From assembly GCA_022072125.1 (NCBI GenBank), contig JAJVIH010000013.1, positions 1 through 33,308 of the forward strand: a DNA stretch of 33,308 nucleotides, in the 5' to 3' direction. This DNA comes from Myxococcota bacterium. GTDB lineage: Bacteria > Myxococcota > JAJVIH01. The translations under genes and the position numbers were made by a program. Shown here piece by piece: positions 16,805 through 26,622 of this stretch. Each line of letters begins with the position of its first letter. Position 1 is the first letter of the stretch. The notes below the pieces were generated by a model, which was not told where the DNA came from, searched no databases, and saw nothing but the letters and a program-made list of their open reading frames with translations.

Positions 16805-17706
16805 TTTTCCGCCTTTCCGTATTTCTTTTCAAACTCGCTGTTGATTTCCTGCAGCCCGTCGCGGTTGTACTTGCAGGCGATCTGGGGCTCGCGCACCAGC
16901 CATTTGGAATGTTGCACGTCCACTTCATCCAGTTTGGTGCGGATCTTGAGCTTCGGAATCTTCTTTAACGCCTCTAATCCTTCCTCCCGGATTTTTTGGT
17001 CGTTGTTCTCGTTGGATACGCACAGCGCCGCCACGCCCAGTTCCTTGTTGTAGTTGATGCTGTTGGGTTCGAGTTGGACAGCCTTGCGCATGAATTCGAG
17101 CGATTTTTCAGGGTCGCCCGACATGCCGGTGACCATTTTGGCCAGCACGCCGCGCGGGGCCTGGCGATACATGGTCGCCAGAATCAGGTAGGAGTCGCCC
17201 AGCGTGTTGCTCTGTCCGGTGGGCAGGCGGTAAGTGGGCTTGAGTTCATGCACCTTTTCCAGATGAGCGAGGATTTCCCTGGGTTTGAACACCCCCTGAA
17301 CGAACGCCTTGGCCACGCCCATGGTGGTCGCCTTGCGGCCCGTGGACGCCGCGTACCAGAAATGCAGTTCAGCGACATGCGGAGCGAATTTGAGCGCTTT
17401 CCGGGTCAGTATCTGGGCCTTGTCGAACTGCTCCAGACGGAAGTCTTTCTTGTCAAAAGGGGAGGACTCGCCCTTGAGCCAGTAATTCCGGGCCATCCGC
17501 CAGTAAAACCCCGGCTCCTGCTTGTTGAGCGCGTAGACTTTTTCCAGAATCTTGTTGGATCCATCCAGATCCCCCGCCAGCATCCTGTCCTCGGATTCCT
17601 TGAACAGATCCTCGATTTCCTTGCTGGATGCGTTTTGGGCGAGAACGGCTCCGGGGGCCAACGCGAGCAATACCGCAAGGGTCCGGAAAAACACGGCGAC
17701 CTTCAT
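16801..17706 (-). CDS. Exported TPR-like protein
   Basis: A 301-residue protein with a signal peptide (1-24, …GAVLA) and mostly helical, TPR-like repeats: 'DLDGSNKILEKVYALNKQEP', 'QILTRKALKFAPHVAELHFW' and 'SLEFMRKAVQLEPNSINYNK' show the -A--L- and -P- pattern. The segment 'HFWYAASTGRKATTMG' resembles the RMDN/TRAP-T-like subgroup of TPR proteins. It is not a lipoprotein. The start at 17706 is chosen from the signal sequence (the frame extends 18 bp further upstream). It is the first gene of the leftward operon and overlaps the DUF3352-like gene by 4 bp. Confidence 0.8.
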   Translation of the reverse strand: MKVAVFFRTLAVLLALAPGAVLAQNASSKEIEDLFKESEDRMLAGDLDGSNKILEKVYALNKQEPGFYWRMARNYWLKGESSPFDKKDFRLEQFDKAQILTRKALKFAPHVAELHFWYAASTGRKATTMGVAKAFVQGVFKPREILAHLEKVHELKPTYRLPTGQSNTLGDSYLILATMYRQAPRGVLAKMVTGMSGDPEKSLEFMRKAVQLEPNSINYNKELGVAALCVSNENNDQKIREEGLEALKKIPKLKIRTKLDEVDVQHSKWLVREPQIACKYNRDGLQEINSEFEKKYGKAEK

Positions 17707-18070
17707 GGGGCCGGAACCTAACACGCGGCGATCACGCCCTTCAAGGCGGCGCCGTTCCGGATTGACGGGGCGGACGGCCCGGCCCTGTGTTTTTCCCGGC
17801 GGCGGATACCGGCGGACGGAGCAGAACCATCCGGTTCCGCCATCAAGCCATTGTATTGTTATAGGGGCGGACCTCGTCTTGGAAGAGCGGGGCTTGCGGC
17901 GCCAGAGCTTGGTTCGCGAAACCCATCTCCATCATTACAATCGCGGTCTCCGGTGTCCCGCCTCCCCCGGCTGGAAGCCTGCCTGGCGCGGGCAGGAACA
18001 GGGACCGTGGGGCGCGGGTGAGGGCTTTCATGCGGGCATGGGCCATCCCGGTTCGCTTCGTTTGGCGTAC

Positions 18071-18122
18071 GAGGTCAAGGCGGGACTTGAACCGGTTTGA
18101 ACGCCGCCGGGCCTGTGACCTC
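18071..18122 (+). ncRNA. Candidate structured RNA element in the purS leader
   Basis: GAGGTCA-AGGC (18071-18081) pairs with GCCT-G-TGACCTC (18111-18122), eleven pairs with a single bulged G, enclosing 29 bases that include the palindrome AACCGGTT. It does not match a tRNA: the apparent T-arm has no stem and no anticodon arm is found. It does not match the ZTP, guanidine-I/PRPP or purine riboswitch consensus as far as I can recall. With the downstream terminator it looks like the aptamer-side helix of a cis-regulatory RNA (inference). Confidence 0.35.
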
Positions 18123-18215
18123 CGCGGCCTGTCCGCCCCCGGATACCGGGGTTCCGCGAGCAGGACCCTCCGCCGGGCTTTTCCTTCCCGGGGAAATGGG
18201 GTAAGTCTCGCGTCC

Positions 18216-18246
18216 CCGGCGGGCGGTCCGCCGGTTCTTCTTTTTT
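18216..18246 (+). terminator. Intrinsic terminator just upstream of purS (attenuator)
   Basis: CCGGCGG (18216-18222), loop GCGGT, CCGCCGG (18228-18234): a perfect 7-bp all-GC stem, followed by TTCTTCTTTTTT. It stands 14 bases before the purS ATG, so it can only act on RNA destined for the pur operon. The 5' half (with the base before it) is exactly complementary to CCGCCGGG at 18170-18177 and at 18104-18111, and CCGGGGA (18188-18194) can pair with TCCCCGG (18213-18219); each would be an antiterminator. Confidence 0.75.
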
Positions 18247-18260
18247 CCCGGGCGGATACG

Positions 18261-18500
18261 ATGAAAGCCAAAGTGTACGTCACCCTCAAAAACGGCGTCC
18301 TGGACCCCCAGGGCAAGGCCGTGGAGCACGCCTTGCATTCGCTGGGCTTCAGCGAAGCCGGCGAGGTCCGGCTGGGCAAGTTCATCGAGGTGCAACTCTC
18401 CGGAACCGACAGGGCTGCGGCGGCGGAGCGGGTCCGGCAGATGTGCGAACAACTGCTGGCCAATACGATCATCGAAAATTACCGGTACGAAATCGAATGA
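18261..18500 (+). CDS. purS: PurS: FGAM synthase small subunit
   Basis: The 79-residue PurS bridges PurL and PurQ in the three-part formylglycinamidine ribonucleotide synthase, fourth step of purine synthesis. Features: '[20 protein letters not shown]', '[11 protein letters not shown]', and a C-terminal '[18 protein letters not shown]', all standard. The ATG at 18261 gives the normal length; the open frame reaching 18018 crosses the terminator and is not used. Ribosome site is weak (GGGCGGA about 4 bases upstream) and lies immediately after the attenuator U-tract. It shares an ATGA overlap with purQ. Confidence 0.95.
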   Translation: MKAKVYVTLKNGVLDPQGKAVEHALHSLGFSEAGEVRLGKFIEVQLSGTDRAAAAERVRQMCEQLLANTIIENYRYEIE

Positions 18501-19180
18501 AAACGGCGGTGGTGGTTTTTCCCGGCTCCAACTGCGACCGGGACATCTATCATGTGTGCCGGCACGTCATGCGCTGGTCCACGGAGTTCGTCTGGCACAA
18601 GGAGACCACGCTCCCGGCGGGAACCGATCTGGTCATCCTGCCGGGCGGATTCTCCTACGGCGATTATCTGCGTTCCGGCGCCATCGCCCGTTTTTCCGCC
18701 ATCATGTCCGCCGTCAAATCCCATGCGGATCGCGGCGGCGCGGTCATCGGCGTATGCAACGGATTCCAGATTCTGACCGAATCCGGGCTGTTGCCGGGCG
18801 CGCTCTGCCGCAACCGTGATCTCAAATTCATCTGCGCGCCGGTGGGCCTGCGGGTGGAAAACGCCGGTTCCATCGTCACCCGCGCCTACAGGGCTGGCGA
18901 GCGCATCCGCATGCCTATCGCCCATGCGGATGGCTGTTACCAGGCCGGCGAGGAGACCCTGAAACGGCTGGAAGGCGAAGGGCGGGTGCTCTTCCGCTAT
19001 GTGGATGAAGCAGGCGAGCCCAGCGAGCGCGGCAATCCCAATGGTTCGCTCCACAACATAGCGGGCGTCCTGAATGATCGCGGCAACGTCGCCGGGTTGA
19101 TGCCCCACCCGGAGCGCTGCGCGGAGACCATTCTCGGCTCGACGGACGGCCGCCGGTTTTTCGAATCCCTGGTGAAATGA
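18497..19180 (+). CDS. purQ: PurQ: FGAM synthase glutaminase subunit
   Basis: The 227-residue class-I glutamine amidotransferase delivers ammonia to PurL. Seen: the start '[15 protein letters not shown]', the nucleophile elbow '[19 protein letters not shown]' with its catalytic Cys, '[12 protein letters not shown]' with the catalytic His near the end, and the '[14 protein letters not shown]' oxyanion segment. The start is the ATG inside purS (4-bp ATGA overlap), giving the standard N-terminus. It is separated by one base from purL, so the three subunits are made in register. Confidence 0.97.
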   Translation: MKTAVVVFPGSNCDRDIYHVCRHVMRWSTEFVWHKETTLPAGTDLVILPGGFSYGDYLRSGAIARFSAIMSAVKSHADRGGAVIGVCNGFQILTESGLLPGALCRNRDLKFICAPVGLRVENAGSIVTRAYRAGERIRMPIAHADGCYQAGEETLKRLEGEGRVLFRYVDEAGEPSERGNPNGSLHNIAGVLNDRGNVAGLMPHPERCAETILGSTDGRRFFESLVK

Positions 19181-19181
19181 C

Positions 19182-21425
<2,244 letters not shown>

Positions 21426-21441
21426 AGCCGGGGATTTCCGC

Positions 21442-22797
21442 ATGGGTTTTCATGATGAATGCGGCGTTTTCGGGGTATATGACCACCCCGAGGCGGCCAA
21501 CTTCACCTACCTGGGACTGCATTCGCTGCAACACCGGGGCCAGGAGTCCGCGGGCATTGTCGCCACCGACGGAACCTCGTTTTTCCAGCACAAGGGCATG
21601 GGCCGCGTGGGCGATGTCTTCCGTCCGGAGGACATCAAGGACCTCAAGGGGCGAAGCGCCATTGGTCACGTGCGCTATTCCACCTCGGGCAAATCCACCC
21701 TCAAGAACGCCCAGCCCATCGCCATCGAATACAGCCTGGGCAAACTCGCGGTGGGGCACAACGGCAACCTGGTGAATATTGACAAAAAGCGCCGCGAACT
21801 GGTGGAGCACGGCTCCATCTTCACGTCGGAAATAGACACGGAGATTCTGGTCCACCTGATCGCGACTTCGCGCAAGCCCACGGTGGTGGACCGCATCCGC
21901 GACGCGCTGTCGCAGGTCAACGGAGCCTATTCGCTGGCCATTCTCACCGACAAGCAATTGATCGCGGTACGCGACCCGTATGGATTCCGCCCGCTGGTGC
22001 TGGGAAGCGTGCAGGGGTCGCCCGTCATCGCCTCGGAAACCTGCGCGCTGGAGTTGATTGACGGAGAATATGTCCGCGAGATCGAACCGGGAGAAATTCT
22101 GGTCGTGGACTCGAAGGGCATGCACAGTGAACATCTGGAGCCCGCCCCGCGGCTGGCGAAATGCATCTTCGAGCACGTCTATTTCGCGCGTCCGGACTCC
22201 CACCTCTTTGGCCGCGGCGTATACGAAACCCGCAAGGAACTGGGACGTCAGCTCGCCCGCGAATCCCATGTCCCCGCGGACGTGGTGATTCCCGTGCCGG
22301 ACTCCGGTGTTCCCGCCGCCCTGGGATACGCCGGAGAAGCGAAAATCCCCTATGAAATGGGATTGGTGCGCTCCCATTATGTCGGGCGCACCTTCATCGA
22401 ACCGCGCCAGAGCATCCGCCATTTCGGCGTTCGCCTGAAGCTGTCACCCAACCGCGATCTGTTGCAGGGCAGGCGGGTGGTCGTCATTGATGACTCCATC
22501 GTGCGCGGCACCACCAGCCGCAAGATTGTCAACATGATCCGCGCGGCGGGAGCGAAGGAGGTGCATATGCGCATCAGTTCGCCGCCGACCACCCATCCGT
22601 GTTTTTACGGCATTGACACGCCCACCCGCGAGGAATTGATCGGCGCCAACATGGGCACGCCGGAGATCAACCGCTATCTGGGTTCCGATACGCTGGCGTA
22701 CCTGAGCATGGAAGGCCTGCACAGGGCCGTGGGCAGCGATCGCAAGTCCTTCTGCGACGCCTGCTTCAGCGGCGCCTACCCCATTCCGGTGGAATGA
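21442..22797 (+). CDS. purF: PurF: amidophosphoribosyltransferase
   Basis: A 451-residue glutamine-PRPP amidotransferase, the committed first step of purine synthesis. A six-residue propeptide (MGFHDE) precedes Cys7 ('CGVFGVYDHPEAANFTYLGL' in parts), which becomes the N-terminal nucleophile, so it is the Bacillus-type self-processing form. The PRPP loop 'VVVIDDSIVRGTTSRKIV' is intact. Four cysteines sit as in the [4Fe-4S] form: 'KCIFEHVYFARPDS', 'HPCFYGID' and 'SFCDACFSGAYP'. It lies 16 bp after purL in the same operon. Having the first committed enzyme under the leader makes feedback at the RNA level plausible. Confidence 0.97.
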   Translation: MGFHDECGVFGVYDHPEAANFTYLGLHSLQHRGQESAGIVATDGTSFFQHKGMGRVGDVFRPEDIKDLKGRSAIGHVRYSTSGKSTLKNAQPIAIEYSLGKLAVGHNGNLVNIDKKRRELVEHGSIFTSEIDTEILVHLIATSRKPTVVDRIRDALSQVNGAYSLAILTDKQLIAVRDPYGFRPLVLGSVQGSPVIASETCALELIDGEYVREIEPGEILVVDSKGMHSEHLEPAPRLAKCIFEHVYFARPDSHLFGRGVYETRKELGRQLARESHVPADVVIPVPDSGVPAALGYAGEAKIPYEMGLVRSHYVGRTFIEPRQSIRHFGVRLKLSPNRDLLQGRRVVVIDDSIVRGTTSRKIVNMIRAAGAKEVHMRISSPPTTHPCFYGIDTPTREELIGANMGTPEINRYLGSDTLAYLSMEGLHRAVGSDRKSFCDACFSGAYPIPVE

Positions 22798-22946
22798 TGG
22801 GGGGATGCGGGCCGCCGTTCAGGCTTGCCCCGGCCTGGAAGCGGATGACAGGCATGATGGCCGCCTGCGTTCGCTGGGCCGGCTGAATCCATTTGTATTC
22901 CCGGCGGCTCTGACAGGCGAGGTTATCCCCCCTCGCGCGGCGAAGG

Positions 22947-22974
22947 TTGCCGGACGCGGGGGAGGGGTTACACT
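22947..22974 (+). promoter_or_regulatory. Candidate promoter for the OsmC-like gene
   Basis: TTGCCG (22947-22952) and TACACT (22969-22974) are 16 bp apart; the -10 has only four matches and the -35 three or four. It would leave a leader of about 17 nt with AGGAGG before the ATG. A weak match, listed because the 200-bp gap after purF otherwise holds nothing. Confidence 0.25.
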
Positions 22975-22997
22975 TTCGCTTGAACCAGGAGGCCATC

Positions 22998-23474
22998 ATG
23001 TCCGCCCCAGCCAACAGCCATTTGTTCAACGCCCACCTGACCTGGACCGGCGCCGCCAAAGGCCCCACCGCCACTCCGGATTTCTCCCGGGATATGAAAG
23101 TGAGCATCGAAGGAAAGCCGGACATCGCCGGTTCGTCGGCTCCCGGTTTTCGCGGCGATCCCAAGGCGCATAATCCGGAGGACCTGTTGTTGAGCGCGCT
23201 GTCCATGTGCCACGCCCTGACCTACCTCGCGGTCTGCGCCGGATCGGGCGTGCAGGTGCTTGCCTACGAGGACCATGCGGAAGGCGTGCTGGAAAAGGTG
23301 GAGCGCAACTTCAGGTTCACCGGCGCGACGCTGCGTCCGCGCGTGGTGGTGGCGGCGGGAAGCAACCTGGATCGCGCCAACAGCCTGCATGACAAGGCGC
23401 ACGCCAACTGCTTCATCGCCAACTCGATCAACTTTCCGGTGAAGATCGAGGCCGAAATCACCATCCGGGAGTGA
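22998..23474 (+). CDS. OsmC/Ohr-family protein (probable thiol peroxidase)
   Basis: A 158-residue protein of the OsmC family, which reduces organic peroxides with two cysteines. 'NPEDLLLSALSMCHALTYLA' carries the first Cys, and 'DKAHANCFIANSI' the second, at the conserved positions; 'GFRGDPKAHNPEDLLL' and 'VRVVAAG'-like strand 'RPRVVVAAGSNLDRA' complete the fold. The ATG at 22998 has AGGAGG 7 bases upstream. Both cysteines are in place, so it should be active; whether it is OsmC or a YhfA-like variant is not decided. It is monocistronic and convergent with the BtuF-like gene. Confidence 0.9.
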   Translation: MSAPANSHLFNAHLTWTGAAKGPTATPDFSRDMKVSIEGKPDIAGSSAPGFRGDPKAHNPEDLLLSALSMCHALTYLAVCAGSGVQVLAYEDHAEGVLEKVERNFRFTGATLRPRVVVAAGSNLDRANSLHDKAHANCFIANSINFPVKIEAEITIRE

Positions 23475-23581
23475 GCCGGACTCCGATCAATCATCTGTTC
23501 GATTCTTGCATGTCCCGTGGCGGCGGGAAGCGCTTTTCCGTTGTGATTCCGCAGTATGTGTGGGGCGCCTGGCCCGCCCAA

Positions 23582-24469
23582 TCATCTCCGTCTGGACAAC
23601 ACCTGCCCCGCAACGGGAGCGGGGATGGATTCCAGCCGGCGGCGGAGGTCTTCCAGGTAGCGCAGGCCGCGGGCCGTGCTGGGGCCCCACCAGGAGCACA
23701 ACTCGCCGTCCACCAATTCCACCGCGCACTCCGGGGACAACTGCAACTCCTCGCGCACCCGGGCGACATGCCGCTCGCCGAAGCTGTAGGGTTCGCTGGA
23801 CAACATGACCACCCGCGGTCTCAGGCGGGCCACGGTATCCGCGTTGATTTCCGGGTAGCGGGCCGCATCCGCCAGCACGTTCCCAAACCCGCACGCATCC
23901 AGCATGGCGTGAATGAAGGTGTCCCCGCCCACGCTCATATAGGGCTTGCGCCAGATCAGGTAGAGGCAACGCAGCCCCGGCGGCCCTGGCGAGGCGGCCC
24001 GCACCCGCCGCCATTCGCTCTCGATCTCCGCCGCCATGGTTTCTCCGGCGGCGGATTGTCCGAGCAGCGCGCCCAGTTCGCGCAGCAGTTGCGCCGCGTC
24101 CGGCACGGTCCGCACATCGTTGATGAAGACCGGCGCATGGCGGGCGATGGCGGTCACATCGTCCTTGCGATTCTCTTCCTTGTTGGCGAGCACCAGCGAG
24201 GGGCGGAGTTCCGCGATTCGCTCCACATCGGGATTTTTGGTGCCGCCGATGCGCTCAATCCTTGTGAGGGATTCCCGGGGGCTGGTGCAATAGCGGGTGC
24301 AGGCGATCAGCCGGTCCAGCGCGCCAAGCGCCGCCACCGCCGCGGTCAGGCTGGGCGCCAGCGAGACGATGGAGGAAAACTCCCGCGCCGGCGGCGGACC
24401 CATCCACCAGGTCAGCGGTCCGGCGCGCTCCAGCGCGCTCCCGGAGGGGTCTGGAGCGGCCATGCTCAT
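23582..24469 (-). CDS. BtuF/TroA-like metal- or cobalamin-binding protein without signal peptide
   Basis: A 295-residue protein of the helical-backbone metal-receptor superfamily: 'IVSLAPSLTAAVAALGALDRLIACT' in parts, 'IGGTKNPDVERIAELRPSLV', 'AFINDV'-like 'APVFINDVRTVPDAAQLLREL', and 'LYLIWRKPYMSVGGDTFIHA' are typical of BtuF-type vitamin-B12 binding proteins. Unlike true binding proteins it has no signal peptide or lipobox, and no ABC permease or ATPase is next to it. It may bind its ligand in the cytoplasm. The ATG at 24469 overlaps the GH57 stop (ATGA); a second ATG at 24463 is possible. Confidence 0.8.
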   Translation of the reverse strand: MSMAAPDPSGSALERAGPLTWWMGPPPAREFSSIVSLAPSLTAAVAALGALDRLIACTRYCTSPRESLTRIERIGGTKNPDVERIAELRPSLVLANKEENRKDDVTAIARHAPVFINDVRTVPDAAQLLRELGALLGQSAAGETMAAEIESEWRRVRAASPGPPGLRCLYLIWRKPYMSVGGDTFIHAMLDACGFGNVLADAARYPEINADTVARLRPRVVMLSSEPYSFGERHVARVREELQLSPECAVELVDGELCSWWGPSTARGLRYLEDLRRRLESIPAPVAGQVLSRRR

Positions 24470-26607
24470 GGGTGTTGTCCCAGCGGCTCGATATCAAGGG
24501 TGATCAGCCGGGTGTGAACGGAGGGCCCCGCCGGGAAGATCGCCATCAAACAGGCGCCCTGATACGAGCGCTCGAAGCCATCCTCCGATTGCGCGACGGT
24601 TTCAATGGGATAAACCACCAGGCGCGGCGGCGGATCAAAACTCAGGCGCGCCTGATAGCCTTCGTATTCATCGCGCAGAAGGACAAACGGCGCCGCCGGC
24701 GTATCCAGGCGCTGGTTCATATCGTGACGCGAGTCACCGGGGAGGATCATCTGACGCCTGGGATCGGCGCTGGACAACAGGGTGAGGTTGAACTCGACCG
24801 CGCGCAGGAAACCATCCGGCGGAGAGCGGCTGTCTTCGTAGCGCGCCTGCAGGCGCCCGGGATCGGACAGGACGAAAGTCTTCGTGAATCCGCCTTCGGG
24901 GTGGGTGAGGATCGCCCCGGCCTCGCCGTGGAGCCAACGGACTTCCATCTTCGCGCTGGCGTGACCGGCGTCGAGGCCTTCGTAGCGTTCCAGCGCCGCT
25001 GGGGAGGATTTCTCCGGGACCAGCCAGTCGCGGAAGCTGGCGCGCATCACCGGATCGTAGGTCAGCAGGTTTTCCAGACCGGCTTCGCGGGCGCGCACGC
25101 GCTCATGGATGGTGGCGATGGCGGGGTCTTCTCCATTCCGCCGGGCTTTGCCGCGATCCGTCACCACGGCGGAGGCCACGAGATGATGATAGGCCTCCTC
25201 GCGCCGGGTCAGCACGTTGGCCAGGTTGTGGCGCCAGTGTTTGTGCAGGATGTCGTGGACCGCGCCGCCATCGGCCGGATCGGCGGCGATGAACAGCCGA
25301 TCGGATTCCAGCGCGATCTGCTGCTGGAAATCGCGCCGCAGATCAATGGGATAACAACGGGGCTGCTGGGATGAATGCAGGCTGTCCAGCAACTCCCATG
25401 CGCGGAGGATATGGTGAATCAGGGCGTGCCGCAGGTGAACCAGGTAGAGTCCGCCGAACATGCCGTGCCAGTAGGCGCAGTTGCACTGACCGCGGAACAG
25501 GTGCGCGCGCGCCTCGTCGAGAATCCGCGTGGTGTTTTGCGCGCCGTCCGGACGCCAGACGCCGCTTTTCAGGTTGCGTTCCGCGTCATCCAGCTTTTCG
25601 CTGACCAGCACCATCAGCTTGTGGATGCGATTGGATTCCGGATAACGCGCGAGGAAATTCTCCCAAACACCTCCGCGCATGAACCGGAGATCGGTCTCGC
25701 CCGCCTCGCCCAGTTCCTCCAGTTCATGGCGGCGTGTGGCGAAAGCGCGAGCCGCCGGCGTGGGCAGCGCCCATTCCATCATCTCCATGTAGCTGGCGGT
25801 TGGCAGGTAGGCGCGCCCGCGCGGCGCATGACTGGCGAACCAGTCGCCGAAGGAGCCCGTGCGGACGGTGTCCGTGTTCCGGCACAGCGCCTCGCAGAAC
25901 TGACGGAGCCAGCCCTTTTCCTGCACCCACTCGAAGGTGTCGGGCCACAGGCCGAATTTTTCGCCGTCGTCGGCGTAGATGGCGGCGGGAACCCCGCGCT
26001 CCGCCTCCGCCGCCAGATAATCCATGACCTCGCCGGCGCGCCAGAAGGGGATGCGGTAACGCAGGTTTTTGGAGATGGGAAAAACCGCGAGCGGGCTGCC
26101 CGCCTTGTCGGTGATGTAATGGCCGTCAAGCCGGGCCGGATCGAGACCCGAGGCGATGAAATGCGTGTCGTCCAGGATGGTGTAGGTCAGCCCAGCGGCC
26201 GCGGCCAACTCCGGAACGGCGGGATCCCACACCCGTTCGGCGAGCCAGAACCCGCGCGGACGAACGCCAAAACGCCGTTCGCAGGCGCTATTCATCATCT
26301 CAAGCTGCTGGATGGCGTCGCGCCGGGGGATCGCGGTCAGAATGGGCTCGTAATACCCCCCGCCGAGGATTTCCGCCTGGCCGCGTTTCACCAGTTCCGC
26401 GAGAAGATCCAGGTATCGCGGCTGCCTCTGCTCCATCCAGTCGAGCAGCGGCCCGGAATGGTGAATGGAGAAACGCACCGGCGGGTACTCAGCCAGGGTG
26501 TCGAGCACCGGCTGGTAACATTTCCGGAAGGCCATTTCGAAAACATCGTCGAAATTGCCCACCGGCTGGTGGTTGTGAATGCCAATCAATAGGGTGATGG
26601 GCGGCAT
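24466..26607 (-). CDS. GH57 4-alpha-glucanotransferase-like enzyme
   Basis: A 713-residue glycoside hydrolase family 57 enzyme. 'HNHQP' (11-15) opens the barrel, Glu124 in 'GFWLAERVWDP' is the nucleophile and Asp214 in 'YADDGEKFG' the acid/base; these fall at positions 123/214 in the Thermococcus litoralis enzyme TLGT. The C-terminal region carries the DUF1925/DUF1926-like beta domain (about 330-710). It would transfer maltooligosaccharides between alpha-glucans, or hydrolyse them as an alpha-amylase. No signal peptide, so cytoplasmic. It follows the second GH57 gene and glgC, suggesting a role in glycogen breakdown or remodelling. Confidence 0.93.
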   Translation of the reverse strand: MPPITLLIGIHNHQPVGNFDDVFEMAFRKCYQPVLDTLAEYPPVRFSIHHSGPLLDWMEQRQPRYLDLLAELVKRGQAEILGGGYYEPILTAIPRRDAIQQLEMMNSACERRFGVRPRGFWLAERVWDPAVPELAAAAGLTYTILDDTHFIASGLDPARLDGHYITDKAGSPLAVFPISKNLRYRIPFWRAGEVMDYLAAEAERGVPAAIYADDGEKFGLWPDTFEWVQEKGWLRQFCEALCRNTDTVRTGSFGDWFASHAPRGRAYLPTASYMEMMEWALPTPAARAFATRRHELEELGEAGETDLRFMRGGVWENFLARYPESNRIHKLMVLVSEKLDDAERNLKSGVWRPDGAQNTTRILDEARAHLFRGQCNCAYWHGMFGGLYLVHLRHALIHHILRAWELLDSLHSSQQPRCYPIDLRRDFQQQIALESDRLFIAADPADGGAVHDILHKHWRHNLANVLTRREEAYHHLVASAVVTDRGKARRNGEDPAIATIHERVRAREAGLENLLTYDPVMRASFRDWLVPEKSSPAALERYEGLDAGHASAKMEVRWLHGEAGAILTHPEGGFTKTFVLSDPGRLQARYEDSRSPPDGFLRAVEFNLTLLSSADPRRQMILPGDSRHDMNQRLDTPAAPFVLLRDEYEGYQARLSFDPPPRLVVYPIETVAQSEDGFERSYQGACLMAIFPAGPSVHTRLITLDIEPLGQHP

Positions 26608-26622
26608 GGGGGTCTCGCGGGT

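Larger units (their letters stand above)
17707..18260. other. Divergent intergenic region holding the long purS leader
   Basis: A 554-bp region with no convincing gene, between the leftward TPR operon and purS. It is GC-rich except for an AT-rich patch at 17850-17863 (TTGTATTGTTATAG), the best place for promoters in either direction, though no good -35 is seen. Visible elements are an 11-bp bulged stem (18071-18122), three copies of CCGCCGG(G) at 18104, 18170 and 18228, an intrinsic terminator (18216-18246), and an imperfect direct repeat of TTTTCCCGG…GCGGATAC at about 17791-17809 and 18242-18259. Open frames here lack start sites and homology-like features. Confidence 0.6.

Noticed and set aside
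18068-18125. tRNA-like 'GGTTCAAGTCC' on the minus strand in the purS leader
   Set aside because: No T-stem pairing, no anticodon arm; the outer complementarity is better explained as a leader hairpin.
18018-18260. N-terminal extension of purS from 18018
   Set aside because: It passes through an intrinsic terminator and reads Arg-rich junk; PurS starts at 18261.
17707-18260. ZTP, purine or guanidine/PRPP riboswitch in the purS leader
   Set aside because: I did not find their consensus cores, although a search with covariance models would be more sensitive.
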